Assembly: GCA_008671135.1 (NCBI GenBank) | Contig: RQAP01000027.1 | Span: 1 to 64,000 of the forward strand | DNA from: Collinsella aerofaciens | GTDB taxonomy: Bacteria; Actinomycetota; Coriobacteriia; Coriobacteriales; Coriobacteriaceae | Direction: 5' to 3' | DNA length: 64,000 nt | Shown here: in pieces, positions 17,568 to 26,217 of the stretch | Position numbering within the stretch: the stretch's first letter is position 1 | How the letters are laid out: the number at the start of each line of letters is the position of its first letter | Notes under the pieces: model-generated | Told to the model about the DNA's origin: nothing | Database searches by the model: none | What the model saw: the letters and a program-made list of their open reading frames with translations, nothing else | Position numbers and translations under genes: made by a program

Positions 17568-18784
17568 TACAGAATGAGCATCGCGTCGCCAAAGCTGAAG
17601 AAGCGGTAACGTTCTTCGATAGCAGCGGCGTAGGCATCCATGATCTGGTCGCGGGTAGCAAGTGCGCTCACGAGCATCATGAGCGTGGAGCGCGGCACAT
17701 GGAAGTTGGTGATCAGGGCATCGACCACGTGATAGGTCGAGCCGGGCATGAGGTAGAGCTGCGTTGTCGCGTTTTCGCGTACCACGATGTCGCCACGGCC
17801 GAGCGTATCAGCCCCGTCCTCGCGGCCCTCAAAATAGCGCGCCGTCACGGCTGGATCGGACACCGACGCCTCCGCGTCAAACGCGCTTTCGAGCGAGCGC
17901 ACCGCGGTGGTGCCGACGGCGATCACGCGATGTCCCTCGGCCTTGGCCTTGTGCACGGCGTCGACCACCTCCTGCGATACGTGGTAGCGCTCGGTGTGCA
18001 TGACGTGCTGCGTAGGGTCGTCCTCCTCCACCAAGCGAAAGGTATCGATGCCCACCTCGAGCTCGACGGCGGCAAACTTCGCACCCTTGGCCTCGATGGC
18101 AGCCATGAGCTCGGGGGTAAAGTGCAGACCCGCCGTGGGAGCGGCAGCCGAGTGCTCCTCCTTCATGGCGTAGACGGTCTGGTACTTCTCGGGATCGCCC
18201 TCGTAATCGGTAATGTAGGGCGGCAGCGGCACGTGACCGGCAGCATGAATGGCCTCGTCGAGCGTGCGCGGATCGCCGGCAGCATTGCAGCCGGCCGGCT
18301 CAAAACGCACCAGGCGGCCGCCGCGGCTATCAGTGACAAAGTCGACGACCTCGGCCGTCAGCACCACGGGAGCCCCCTCGGGCGCATGGGCGCCACCGGC
18401 ACGATACTCAATCTGGGCACCGGGCTTCAGACGCTTGCCCGGCTTGACCAGGCACTCCCAAACGTGACCCAGCGGGTCAACATCCTCGCGGCGCTTGAGC
18501 AGCAGCGTCTCGACCACGCCGCCCGAGCCTGCCTTGCGGCCAATCAGGCGGGCCGGCATCACGCGCGTCTGGTTGATAACGAGCACGTCGCCCGGCTCGA
18601 TATAGTCGATGATGTCACGGAAGATGCGGTGCTCGACGGTGCCGCCGTGCTCCAGCGGCGTTCCCGCCTGGGAGCCCTTGCGATCCACCACCAGCAGGCG
18701 ACAGGAGTCGCGCGGCTCGGCTGGAGCCTGGGCGATCAGTTCCTCAGGAAGGTTGTAGTCAAAATCATCGGTACGCATAGACAC
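17567..18784 (-). CDS. queA: S-adenosylmethionine:tRNA ribosyltransferase-isomerase
   Basis: A 405-residue cytosolic enzyme that moves and isomerises the ribosyl part of SAM onto preQ1 in tRNA, producing epoxyqueuosine. Recognisable segments are the N-terminal FDYNLPEELIAQAPAEPRD, the INQTRVMPARLIGRK region, and the C-terminal NFHVPRSTLMMLVSALA. Somewhat longer than E. coli QueA (356 residues), through insertions in the middle. I chose GTG 18784 because AAGGAG is eight bases upstream; ATG 18778 is 14 bases from it. It makes the substrate of QueH, encoded next upstream. Confidence 0.95.
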   Translation of the reverse strand: MSMRTDDFDYNLPEELIAQAPAEPRDSCRLLVVDRKGSQAGTPLEHGGTVEHRIFRDIIDYIEPGDVLVINQTRVMPARLIGRKAGSGGVVETLLLKRREDVDPLGHVWECLVKPGKRLKPGAQIEYRAGGAHAPEGAPVVLTAEVVDFVTDSRGGRLVRFEPAGCNAAGDPRTLDEAIHAAGHVPLPPYITDYEGDPEKYQTVYAMKEEHSAAAPTAGLHFTPELMAAIEAKGAKFAAVELEVGIDTFRLVEEDDPTQHVMHTERYHVSQEVVDAVHKAKAEGHRVIAVGTTAVRSLESAFDAEASVSDPAVTARYFEGREDGADTLGRGDIVVRENATTQLYLMPGSTYHVVDALITNFHVPRSTLMMLVSALATRDQIMDAYAAAIEERYRFFSFGDAMLIL

Positions 18785-18848
18785 GTCGGATACTCCTTAT
18801 ATAGCTAAAGTCCGCTCTACATCCTAGCAGGCTGCCAGCCCAAAAGAA

Positions 18849-19424
18849 CTACTTTTTGGACGCTTTGCGCTCGTCGCGGATACGGGCGCGGTCCATGGCC
18901 GCCTCGACAGCCGAGAAGCGGCAACCACAGTAGTTCTGCCGATACATGCCAAGCTCGCGCGAACGGCGTGTCGCCTCGGGGTAATACGGGCGAAAATCGC
19001 GAATCACCGGGGTGAGACCGCGGGCGGCAGCCAGACGCTCCAACACATCATTGCAGGTTTCGAACAACTGGTACGGCGAGACGGCGAGCGTCGTGCCCAC
19101 AAACTCAAACCCGCGCTCCTGGGCCACGCGGCACGCCTCGGCCAAGCGCAGGGCATAGCACGCGCGACAGCGACGAGGCCGATCGGCACCCAGCGGCGCC
19201 ACGCCGGTCTCCCAGCGATCGCGGTCCTCCCCTGCCTCGATGAGCTCGATGTCGCCATCGGCACACCACCGGCGCAGCTCGTCCAAGCGGCGCTGCCATT
19301 CATCGCGCGGTTGAATATTAGGGTTGGTCCAGCAAATCGTGGGCTCAAACCTCTCCTCGCGCAGCAGGCGAACCGGCTCAAGCGAGCATGGTGCACAGCA
19401 CGCATGCAGCAACAACGACTTCAT
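18849..19424 (-). CDS. queH: Epoxyqueuosine reductase QueH
   Basis: A 191-residue member of the QueH family (formerly DUF208), which reduces epoxyqueuosine to queuosine in tRNA using a [4Fe-4S] cluster and replaces the cobalamin-dependent QueG in many bacteria. Conserved cysteines are at LLLHACCAPCS (9, 10, 13), at RRCRACYALR, and at QNYCGC. NPNIQPRDEWQRR is a family segment. Of two adjacent ATGs, 19424 is placed six bases after GGTGAGGAG, while 19430 touches it. The ribosome binding site overlaps the end of the DUF3267 gene, so the two are coupled. Together with tgt and queA it completes the tRNA steps of the pathway within 7 kb. Confidence 0.92.
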   Translation of the reverse strand: MKSLLLHACCAPCSLEPVRLLREERFEPTICWTNPNIQPRDEWQRRLDELRRWCADGDIELIEAGEDRDRWETGVAPLGADRPRRCRACYALRLAEACRVAQERGFEFVGTTLAVSPYQLFETCNDVLERLAAARGLTPVIRDFRPYYPEATRRSRELGMYRQNYCGCRFSAVEAAMDRARIRDERKASKK

Positions 19425-19434
19425 CGACATCTCC

Positions 19435-20001
19435 TCACCCAAAAAAGCGCACGCCAAAGGACGTATCCTCGCAGGCGACAATGCGGCGGTCGCGCAAAAT
19501 GGTCCGCACGTAATACCAATCGCCCACACAACCCGACAAATGCAAGCCGGCCGCCAGGTAGCACAGCAGCGGATAGCCCGAGAACGCAAATCCCAGGGCA
19601 AACGCCGCCGTCGCAACAACCGTCGGCGCCAGGCAAACCGCCATGTACCGCCGGCGCGAATACACAACGCTTTCGGCGCAGGCATAGATCATCGCCGTCT
19701 CGCGATTCGCCCCAAAGGTCACCTTCGCGCCCGCAGGCGCCAGCAGCTTAAAAAACACACCGTGCACCAGCTCGTGCACGGCAAATGAAGCCGCCGAAAC
19801 CGCAGTCAAGCCGACCATCCAGCCCAAGACGGCCATCCAGCCGCCCGCGTCAGCCACATCCAAGTCTGCAGGCCCGCCCAGCAGCATAAACACCGGCACC
19901 AGGCACACGGCAAACACCACAAGCACGGCCATCCCCCACACAAAGCAAGCGTGCAGAAAATCCTCGTCTTCAAACGCATGTATGTTGGAAATCTCATTCA
20001 T
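19435..20001 (-). CDS. DUF3267-type membrane protein with HEXXH motif
   Basis: A 188-residue integral membrane protein with about four hydrophobic segments (residues 18-42, 53-75, 115-140, 145-160). The motif FAVHELVHGVFF near residue 77 is an HEXXH zinc-metalloprotease signature inside a membrane region, and a later Asp in CVGDWYY could be the third ligand, as in site-2-protease-like DUF3267 proteins. Proteolysis has not been shown for most members, so activity is inference. Only a weak ribosome binding site precedes the ATG. It is ten bases upstream of queH and probably cotranscribed, with no obvious functional link. Confidence 0.75.
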   Translation of the reverse strand: MNEISNIHAFEDEDFLHACFVWGMAVLVVFAVCLVPVFMLLGGPADLDVADAGGWMAVLGWMVGLTAVSAASFAVHELVHGVFFKLLAPAGAKVTFGANRETAMIYACAESVVYSRRRYMAVCLAPTVVATAAFALGFAFSGYPLLCYLAAGLHLSGCVGDWYYVRTILRDRRIVACEDTSFGVRFFG

Positions 20002-20133
20002 AGCATCTTAGGATAGCGCCCCTGCCACGTACCCGTCCGCATGTGCGATAATGTCGAACGATATGCACGAATTGACCACCGCACCGCCGAGCCCCACGCC
20101 CGGCTGCGCTCTCACCATATGCGAAGGAGTCCC

Positions 20134-22284
20134 ATGGCATCCAAATACTCCATGAACGACCGTCCCAGCTGGCCTCGCCGCGCCATCATTACCGCCGGCG
20201 AGCCCTACGGCAACAAGGGCCTTCACTTTGGCCACGTTGGCGGCGTCTTTGTCCCTGCCGACTTCTTCGCCCGCTTCCTGCGCGACCGTCTGGGCCGCGA
20301 GAACGTCATCTTCACCTCGGGCACCGACTGCTACGGCTCGCCCATCATGGAGAGCTACCGCAAGCTCAAGGAGAACGAAGGCTACGATAAGTCCATCGGC
20401 GAGTATGTCGAGTCCAATCACTCCCGCCAGGCCGCGACCCTCAACAACTACAACATCAGCTGCGATATCTACGGCGGCTCGGGCCTTGAGCCGGCTGCGC
20501 AGATTCACAACGAGGTGACCGCCGAGATTATCGAGCGCCTGCATGAGCAGGGCACCATCTCCAAGCGCTCCACGCTGCAGTTCTACGACGCCAAGGCCGG
20601 CACGTTCCTCAACGGCCGCCAGGTGATCGGCCGCTGTCCCATCCAGGGCTGCAAGTCCGAGAAGGCTTATGCCGACGAGTGCGACCTGGGTCACCAGTTT
20701 GAGCCCGAGGAGCTCATCGCACCCAAGAGCCAGCTCACCGGCGAGGTGCCCGAGCTGCGCCCGGTCGACAACCTCTACTTCGACCTGCCGGCCTACCTCG
20801 ACTTTATGAAGACCTACACCGCCAAGCTCGCCCAGAACCCGCAGGTTCGTTCCGTGGTCTCCAAGACCATGGAGGAGTGGCTGCTGCCGGCACAGCTCTA
20901 TATTCAGAACAAGTTCCGCGAGGCCTTCGACGCCGTCGAGGACCAGCTGCCCGAGCACACCGTGCTGGAGCCCGAGGGAAACAAGAGCAGCTTTACCGTC
21001 ACCTTCCCCAGCTGGAAGGAGCGCGACGACGCCCATGCGGTGCTCGCCAACGGCGGCGTGCGCTTCCGCAGCGGCAAGGCGCTCGTGCCTTTCCGCATCA
21101 CCGGCAACATCGACTGGGGCGTTCCGGTGCCCCAGGTCGACGGCGTTTCCGACGTCACCTGCTGGTGCTGGCCCGAGAGCCTGTGGGCGCCCATCAGCTA
21201 TACGCGTACCGTGCTCGCGCGCGATGCCAAGGCCGCCGGCGTGACCGAGGGCGTCGCCGCCCAGGATGCCGCCCTCATGGGCGAGCCCGCTGCCGACTCC
21301 ACACAGGTGCCCGCGCCCACCTACCAGCACAGCTCGCTCGACTGGCGCGACTGGTGGTGCTCGGACGACGCACAGATCTACCAGTTTATCGGTCAGGACA
21401 ACATCTACTTCTACTGCATCGCGCAGACCGCCATGTGGGAGGCCCTGGGCTGGGACCTCACGCAGAGCACCGTCAGCGCCTGCTACCACCTGCTCTACAT
21501 GGGCAAAAAGGCCAGCTCGTCCTCGCAGACGCCTCCCCCGCCGGCAGACGACCTGCTCAACCACTACACCTGCGAGCAGATGCGCGCGCACTGGCTGTCG
21601 CTCGGCCTGTCCGAAAAGCCGGTGAGCTTTAGCCCCAAGGCATACGACACGCGTGTGACCGGCAAGGACAAGGACGGCAACGAGGTGCGCGCCTGCGACG
21701 ACAAGCGCGTTATCGATCCGGCCCTTAAGGAGAGCGCCCTTTTGACCGGCGTATTCAACCGTCTGGCCCGCAGCTGCTTCTACGGCGTCGCCGTCAAGGA
21801 GGGCGACGAGAGCCCCTATCGCAACGGCTGCATCCCCGCCGGTGCCGCCTCTGCCGCTGTGGTCGAGGCTGCCGAGCAGGCAGCTCTTGCCTTTGAGCAG
21901 GCCATGTACAAGTTCGAGACGCACCGCGCGCTTGCCGTGTGCGACGACTACCTGCGCGCCGCCAACAAGCGCTGGAGCGACGCCTCCAAGGCCGCCAACA
22001 AGCTCGAGGGCGACGAAGCAAACGCAGCGATGACGCAGGCCCTGGTTGATGCCTTTACCGAGCTGCGCGTGGCGACCGTCCTGATGCACGGTATCGTCCC
22101 GGCCGGCTGCGAACTCATCTGCGAGTACTTCGACGTCGATCCGGTCGTCTTCTTTAGCTGGGATAACATCTTTGCCTCCACGGACGAGTTCGTAGAGAGC
22201 CTGGGCGAGAAGCCCGGCGACCACCGCGTGAAGCCGCTGCCCCCGCGCTTCGACTTCTTTAGCAAGCACGAGAGCCAGTACTAA
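20134..22284 (+). CDS. Methionyl-tRNA-synthetase-like class I aminoacyl-tRNA ligase
   Basis: A 716-residue class I synthetase-fold protein of the MetRS type. The HIGH-like motif is GLHFGHVGG near residue 31. Segments SGTDCYGSPI, DWGVPVPQ and IYQFIGQDNIYFYCI match the MetRS Rossmann fold, and CPIQGCKSEKAYADECD is the zinc-knuckle insert. At the KMSKS position (about 455-465) it reads MGKKASSSSQTPPPP. An anticodon-binding-like helical domain follows (LLNHYTCEQMRAHWLSLGL). Whether it is the housekeeping MetRS or a divergent paralogue cannot be decided without the rest of the genome. GAAGGAG precedes ATG 20134. It is divergent from DUF3267/queH. Confidence 0.8.
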   Translation: MASKYSMNDRPSWPRRAIITAGEPYGNKGLHFGHVGGVFVPADFFARFLRDRLGRENVIFTSGTDCYGSPIMESYRKLKENEGYDKSIGEYVESNHSRQAATLNNYNISCDIYGGSGLEPAAQIHNEVTAEIIERLHEQGTISKRSTLQFYDAKAGTFLNGRQVIGRCPIQGCKSEKAYADECDLGHQFEPEELIAPKSQLTGEVPELRPVDNLYFDLPAYLDFMKTYTAKLAQNPQVRSVVSKTMEEWLLPAQLYIQNKFREAFDAVEDQLPEHTVLEPEGNKSSFTVTFPSWKERDDAHAVLANGGVRFRSGKALVPFRITGNIDWGVPVPQVDGVSDVTCWCWPESLWAPISYTRTVLARDAKAAGVTEGVAAQDAALMGEPAADSTQVPAPTYQHSSLDWRDWWCSDDAQIYQFIGQDNIYFYCIAQTAMWEALGWDLTQSTVSACYHLLYMGKKASSSSQTPPPPADDLLNHYTCEQMRAHWLSLGLSEKPVSFSPKAYDTRVTGKDKDGNEVRACDDKRVIDPALKESALLTGVFNRLARSCFYGVAVKEGDESPYRNGCIPAGAASAAVVEAAEQAALAFEQAMYKFETHRALAVCDDYLRAANKRWSDASKAANKLEGDEANAAMTQALVDAFTELRVATVLMHGIVPAGCELICEYFDVDPVVFFSWDNIFASTDEFVESLGEKPGDHRVKPLPPRFDFFSKHESQY

Positions 22285-22343
22285 AGCACGCCAGCAGCGG
22301 CGTGCCCGGAAAGTAGTCAATTTGGGACGGGAAGGAAAGACGG

Positions 22344-23447
22344 ATGTCCAAGCCGCGTCGTCGTAAGCAGAAAAAGCAGGTTAAGCCCGATCTCAAGCTT
22401 AGGCAGTTTGCCTCCACCGAGCTTTCCGACCAGCTTGCCGCCCTTCCCTGCGCCGCCGACCTGCCGCGCTTTATGGTCGACACGGTCGCCGGCGCCTATG
22501 CGCCCGCCGATGCCGAGCTCATGATCGAGGGCTTCGGCGCCGCGGTCACACGCCCGGTCACACTGCGCGCCAACACGCTCAAGGCAACCGCCGAGGACAT
22601 CGCTGCGGCGCTCGATGCCGCTGGCATCGCCCACAACCCCGTCGCCTGGTACCCGGACGCCTTTATCCTGCCCGAGGCCCAGGTTTCCGATCTGTGGGAT
22701 CTCGACATCTACCGCGACGGCAAGATCTATCTGCAGAGCCTGTCGTCCATGATGCCGCCGTTGGTCCTGGGCGCCCAGGCAGGCGAGGACATCCTGGACA
22801 TGTGCGCAGCCCCTGGCGGCAAGACGACGCAGATCGCCGCCCTCACCCAGGGCCAGGCACACCTCACGGCCTGCGAGATGAGCATTCCCCGCGCCGAAAA
22901 GCTTGAGTCCAACCTCCACCGCCAAGGTGCCAAAAACGTGCCCGTCATGCGCATCGACGCACGCGAGCTCGACGAGTTCTTCCGCTTTGACCGCATCCTG
23001 CTCGACGCTCCCTGCACCGGCACGGGCACCGTCATCAGTGGCAACGAGAAAAGCCTGCGCGGCCTCACCGAGCAGTTGCTGAGCAAGTGCGCCCGCTCGC
23101 AGCGCGCGCTTCTGGACCGCGCCATGGGAGCCCTCAAACCGGGCGGCACGCTCGTCTATTCGACCTGTTCAATCTTGCCGCAGGAAAACGAGGACGCCCT
23201 GCAAGAGGCCCTCGACAAGCATATGGACTGCGAGCTCATCCCCCTCGACGGCACGCCAAGCGAAAGTGAAGCACGCCGCGCCCAGGATGCCGGCGAGGAG
23301 CCGCATATCGAGAGCAACGCTCTCACCGAGGCCATCGCCGCGGGTCAGGTATCGGCCATCGCCAACGGCCTGCCCGGCACGCTCACCATTCCGCCTAGCC
23401 GCGACTTTGAGGGCTTCTACATTGCCCTGATCCGAAAACGCAGCTAG
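22344..23447 (+). CDS. RsmB/NOP2-family RNA cytosine-C5 methyltransferase
   Basis: A 367-residue SAM-dependent RNA m5C methyltransferase. Residues 1-110 form an N-terminal RNA-binding part starting with a basic KPRRRKQKKQVK tail. The Rossmann fold begins at ILDMCAAPGGKTTQIA near residue 150. The two active cysteines are in LLDAPCTGTG (motif IV) and VYSTCSILPQENE (motif VI). The C-terminus ends at DFEGFYIALIRKR. The target may be 16S rRNA or tRNA; RsmF-like and RsmB-like members cannot be separated by eye. The PUA-like extension of E. coli RsmF is absent. It lies 60 bases after the MetRS-like gene with its own AAGGAAAG and may be cotranscribed. Confidence 0.9.
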   Translation: MSKPRRRKQKKQVKPDLKLRQFASTELSDQLAALPCAADLPRFMVDTVAGAYAPADAELMIEGFGAAVTRPVTLRANTLKATAEDIAAALDAAGIAHNPVAWYPDAFILPEAQVSDLWDLDIYRDGKIYLQSLSSMMPPLVLGAQAGEDILDMCAAPGGKTTQIAALTQGQAHLTACEMSIPRAEKLESNLHRQGAKNVPVMRIDARELDEFFRFDRILLDAPCTGTGTVISGNEKSLRGLTEQLLSKCARSQRALLDRAMGALKPGGTLVYSTCSILPQENEDALQEALDKHMDCELIPLDGTPSESEARRAQDAGEEPHIESNALTEAIAAGQVSAIANGLPGTLTIPPSRDFEGFYIALIRKRS

Positions 23448-23471
23448 CGCACGGATCCAAAACTCAACAAG

Positions 23472-23642
23472 CTATCTCTGTGCGCGTTTGCCCTGCTGGT
23501 CACGATGTTGTTTAAGCGTCGCGCGCTCTTTGCGTTCGGCCCTTTTGCCCTTAATGGCCGTGACCACAAAGTAGATGACCGCGGCGGCTACGATTGCGCC
23601 CACGCATAGGCCAATCGAGCCCAACATTGCCGAAAATTCCAT
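23472..23642 (-). CDS. Small single-pass membrane protein (56 residues)
   Basis: A short frame encodes 56 residues: a hydrophobic helix (residues 8-29: GSIGLCVGAIVAAAVIYFVV region) followed by a strongly basic tail (KGKRAERKERATLKQHRDQ). GAGAGG lies upstream of the ATG at a usable distance. The clean N-out helix and basic-tail design and the ribosome binding site support a real gene. It is convergent with the RNA methyltransferase gene, whose stop is 24 bases away. I do not recognise a family. Function is unknown. Confidence 0.65.
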   Translation of the reverse strand: MEFSAMLGSIGLCVGAIVAAAVIYFVVTAIKGKRAERKERATLKQHRDQQGKRAQR

Positions 23643-23833
23643 ACCGCGTCACCTCTCTTTTAAACGGGACTTTCAAGATAGCACCTCGATACCCGCCACC
23701 ACAGCTCCTTCACGTTCGCCGGCCCTTCGGTCTAACGGATGGCGCGGCGGGGAAAAATCAACTCGTCAAACGATTTAGCATTCGCAATTCCGGCTGCATC
23801 GCGCCGGCCATCATCACATAGAATCGAGCCTCC

Positions 23834-24925
23834 ATGGATACCCTCAACGATCTAAATGAGCGCGTCGACGCCTTCGTCGGCACCAGCTCCTTCGACACGC
23901 CTGCGGCGGCAAACGACCAAGCTCCCATCGATGTGCCCGCCGAGGTGCACGAGGACATCGTCGCCTCGGTCGATTTTTCCGAGGTCGAGCTCGCAGACGA
24001 GTTCACCGAGCCCCAAGTAGCCGTCACGCCCAACGGCCTGCTCCCTATGGAGCCCCTGCCCATCGACGGACGCCTGCGCAAGGCTGCCCTTCGCATGCCC
24101 GACGAGATCGAGGAGGCCAGCGGCTTTACGCTCTTCGGCCGACGCATCAAGTCGCTCATTTACACCACCGACGTCGCGGTTATCCGCAACTCCAACGCCG
24201 ATGCCGTCTTTGCGGTCTACCCTTTCACGCCGCAGCCCGCCATTACGCAAGCGCTGCTGACCGTCGCCGAGTGCCCGGTCTTTGTAGGCGTGGGCGGCGG
24301 AACTACGACCGGTAAGCGCTCCGTGCAGATGGCAGCCGTCTCCGAGATGCAGGGCGCGGCGGGCTGCGTGGTCAACTCCCCCGCTACTGCCGAGATGGTA
24401 GAGCACATCACCAACATCGCCGACATCCCCGTCATCGCCACGGTCGTTCGCTGCGACGACGATGCCCACGCCAAGGTGCGCGCCGGCGCCAAGATTCTCA
24501 ACATCGCCGCCGGCAAGAACACGCCCCAGGTCCTACGCGAGCTGCGCGAGCGCTATCCCAACCTGCCGCTCATCGCGCCGGGCGGCAAGACGCCAGAGAG
24601 CATCCGCGAGACCATCGCCGCCGGCGCCAACGCCATCATCTGGACGCCGCCTTCGGCCCAGCAGCTACAGACCGACATGATGCAGCGTTATCGCAAGATG
24701 AAGGAAGACGCCACACCTGTCATCTCGCGCGACGATGTGCCCATTATCGACCAGGTCGCCGCCGCCGAAGTCAGCCAGGTCGAGAACATGAATCCCGACG
24801 TGCCGATTCCCGACGAAGTCATCGAGCGCGTCGCTTCGATCCACGAGCGCGTCGAGGAGCATCGCGCCAATCGCGGCCTCAAGCCGTCACTGCACGGCTT
24901 TTTCTTCCGCGGAAAGAAACGCTAG
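23834..24925 (+). CDS. Uncharacterised protein with TIM-barrel-like phosphate-binding region
   Basis: A 363-residue soluble protein I could not name. Residues 1-75 are acidic and low in complexity. From about 85 the pattern of beta strands and helices with VFVGVGGGTTTGKRSVQ, DIPVIATVVRCDDDAHAKVRAGAKILNIAAG and LPLIAPGGKTPESIRETIAAGANAIIWTPP resembles TIM barrels with a C-terminal phosphate-binding site (indole-glycerol-phosphate-synthase or aldolase type). The tail is basic and ends in FFFRGKKR. Only a poor ribosome binding site is present, and a TAGAAT box ends ten bases before the ATG, so the message may be almost leaderless. Substrate and pathway are unknown. Confidence 0.7.
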   Translation: MDTLNDLNERVDAFVGTSSFDTPAAANDQAPIDVPAEVHEDIVASVDFSEVELADEFTEPQVAVTPNGLLPMEPLPIDGRLRKAALRMPDEIEEASGFTLFGRRIKSLIYTTDVAVIRNSNADAVFAVYPFTPQPAITQALLTVAECPVFVGVGGGTTTGKRSVQMAAVSEMQGAAGCVVNSPATAEMVEHITNIADIPVIATVVRCDDDAHAKVRAGAKILNIAAGKNTPQVLRELRERYPNLPLIAPGGKTPESIRETIAAGANAIIWTPPSAQQLQTDMMQRYRKMKEDATPVISRDDVPIIDQVAAAEVSQVENMNPDVPIPDEVIERVASIHERVEEHRANRGLKPSLHGFFFRGKKR

Positions 24926-24937
24926 CCGCAACAGCAA

Positions 24938-24972
24938 GGCCCGCCCCACAAACGTGAGACGGGCCGTTTTCG
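24938..24972 (+). terminator. Terminator after the TIM-barrel-like gene
   Basis: GGCCCG (24938-24943) pairs with CGGGCC (24960-24965), followed by GTTTTCGTTT. It separates this gene from the convergent degV-like gene. Confidence 0.7.
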
Positions 24973-25006
24973 TTTGAGCAATCATGCAGCGACGTGATGG
25001 GGCAAA

Positions 25007-25897
25007 TTAATCCACGCGCTTGTCGCCCATAAAGAAGAGCGCCACCGTACCAGGTCCGGTATGCGAGCCAATCAGAGTACCGATGTCATTGATCTCAATC
25101 TTGCCTTTAAGCTGCGGAACCTGTTCCTCAATCAGCGCCGCAACTGCCTCGGCATCCTCGCGGCACGCCGAGTGCGACATGATGCACTTACCCGAATAAT
25201 CCGCACCGTCCTGCACGTGTGCCATCATGGTCTTAGCCATCTCGGAAATCGCGCGCTTCTTAGTGCGAATCTTCTCACGTGGCGACAGCTTGCCGTCGCA
25301 ATCGACCGTCATAAGCGGGCAAATCTTAAGCGCCGTGCCGATGATCGCACTCGCAGCCGAAATGCGACCGCCTCGTAGGTAGCTCGACAGATCGGTCGAG
25401 AAGAACCAGTGGTGCAGGTTGAGTTTGTGCTCCTCGATCCAGGCAGCCGTCTCGTCGAGTGAAGCCCCGCTATCGCGCACGTCGGCGGCATATTCCAGCA
25501 ACAGGCCAAAGCCCGAAGACGCCGCCAGCGAATCGATGACGCGCACCTTGCCGTCCTGGGGATAGCGATCCGCGAGCATCTGCGCCGCAACGCAGGCCGA
25601 TCCATACGTGCCCGAAATACCCGACGACAACGTCAGGTGCAGCACGTCTTTACCCTCGGCAACAAATGGCTCCCAAAACTCCTCGTACTCACCCACGCTC
25701 ACCTGAGACGTCTTGGGCATGGCACCCGCGGCAATCTGGGCAAAAAACTCGTCCGGCGTAATCGACTGATACAGATCGTCCGTATAGACAACATCGTCGA
25801 TCTCGTAATGAAAACGCACGACAGGGATATTGCGCGACGCAAAGAACTCACGGGTTCGGTCGGCGGCGGATTCACAGGTCAGGACAAAATCACTCAT
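25007..25897 (-). CDS. DegV family fatty-acid-binding protein (second copy)
   Basis: A 296-residue DegV/FakB-like cytosolic lipid-binding protein. The N-terminal MSDFVLTCESAADRT replaces the more common TDSTAD motif by TCESAAD, the pattern of a distinct DegV subgroup. PKTSQVSVGEYEEF and the C-terminal IGSHTGPGTVALFFMGDKR contact the carboxylate and phosphate in characterised FakB proteins. ATG 25897 follows AAGGAG at good spacing; ATG 25915 lacks a site. Sequence differs substantially from the copy at 10098, so the two probably prefer different fatty acids (inference). It is transcribed alone, divergent from fbp. Confidence 0.9.
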   Translation of the reverse strand: MSDFVLTCESAADRTREFFASRNIPVVRFHYEIDDVVYTDDLYQSITPDEFFAQIAAGAMPKTSQVSVGEYEEFWEPFVAEGKDVLHLTLSSGISGTYGSACVAAQMLADRYPQDGKVRVIDSLAASSGFGLLLEYAADVRDSGASLDETAAWIEEHKLNLHHWFFSTDLSSYLRGGRISAASAIIGTALKICPLMTVDCDGKLSPREKIRTKKRAISEMAKTMMAHVQDGADYSGKCIMSHSACREDAEAVAALIEEQVPQLKGKIEINDIGTLIGSHTGPGTVALFFMGDKRVD

Positions 25898-26160
25898 ATG
25901 AGGCTCCTTACTCATTGCTGCGCAAATTATCGCACAGTGAGCCTACATACGGTACATATGTCCACTATTTACCAAATCGAACCAAAAATAGCGAACATCT
26001 TTACCACCATCGTCTCCACCGACCCCACGCATAAATATCTGAGAAAACACCCTCTGTCGTCTCCACTCAACCGCCATATCTACCTCAACTAAATCGATTT
26101 ACCAAACCATTCAGCCGATAATTCAGCCGCTGGCGCAAAATCGAAACAAAAGCGGCGCAT

Positions 26161-26190
26161 ACTGATAAACGTTTGACGCCGTTTATCAGT
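26161..26190 (+). promoter_or_regulatory. Perfect inverted repeat upstream of fbp
   Basis: ACTGATAAACG (26161-26171) and CGTTTATCAGT (26180-26190) are exact inverted copies around TTTGACGC, ending 27 bases before the fbp start and followed by TTTTA. It may be an operator for a dimeric repressor or a short attenuator hairpin. The remaining upstream region back to 25898 is AT-rich and shows nothing else I can name. Confidence 0.6.
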
Positions 26191-26217
26191 TTTACCAGCC
26201 CCATCGGAAGGTGTTTC

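Noticed and set aside
17399..17569. Peptide ARQSEQGALK-like shared by the post-stop elements in one plus-strand frame
   Set aside because: The frames contain stops at different places, have no starts or ribosome binding sites, and the stems covary, so the similarity is better explained by structure than by coding.
20008..22320. A 770-codon minus-strand open frame
   Set aside because: It is antisense to the MetRS-like gene, which has recognisable domains and a good ribosome binding site.
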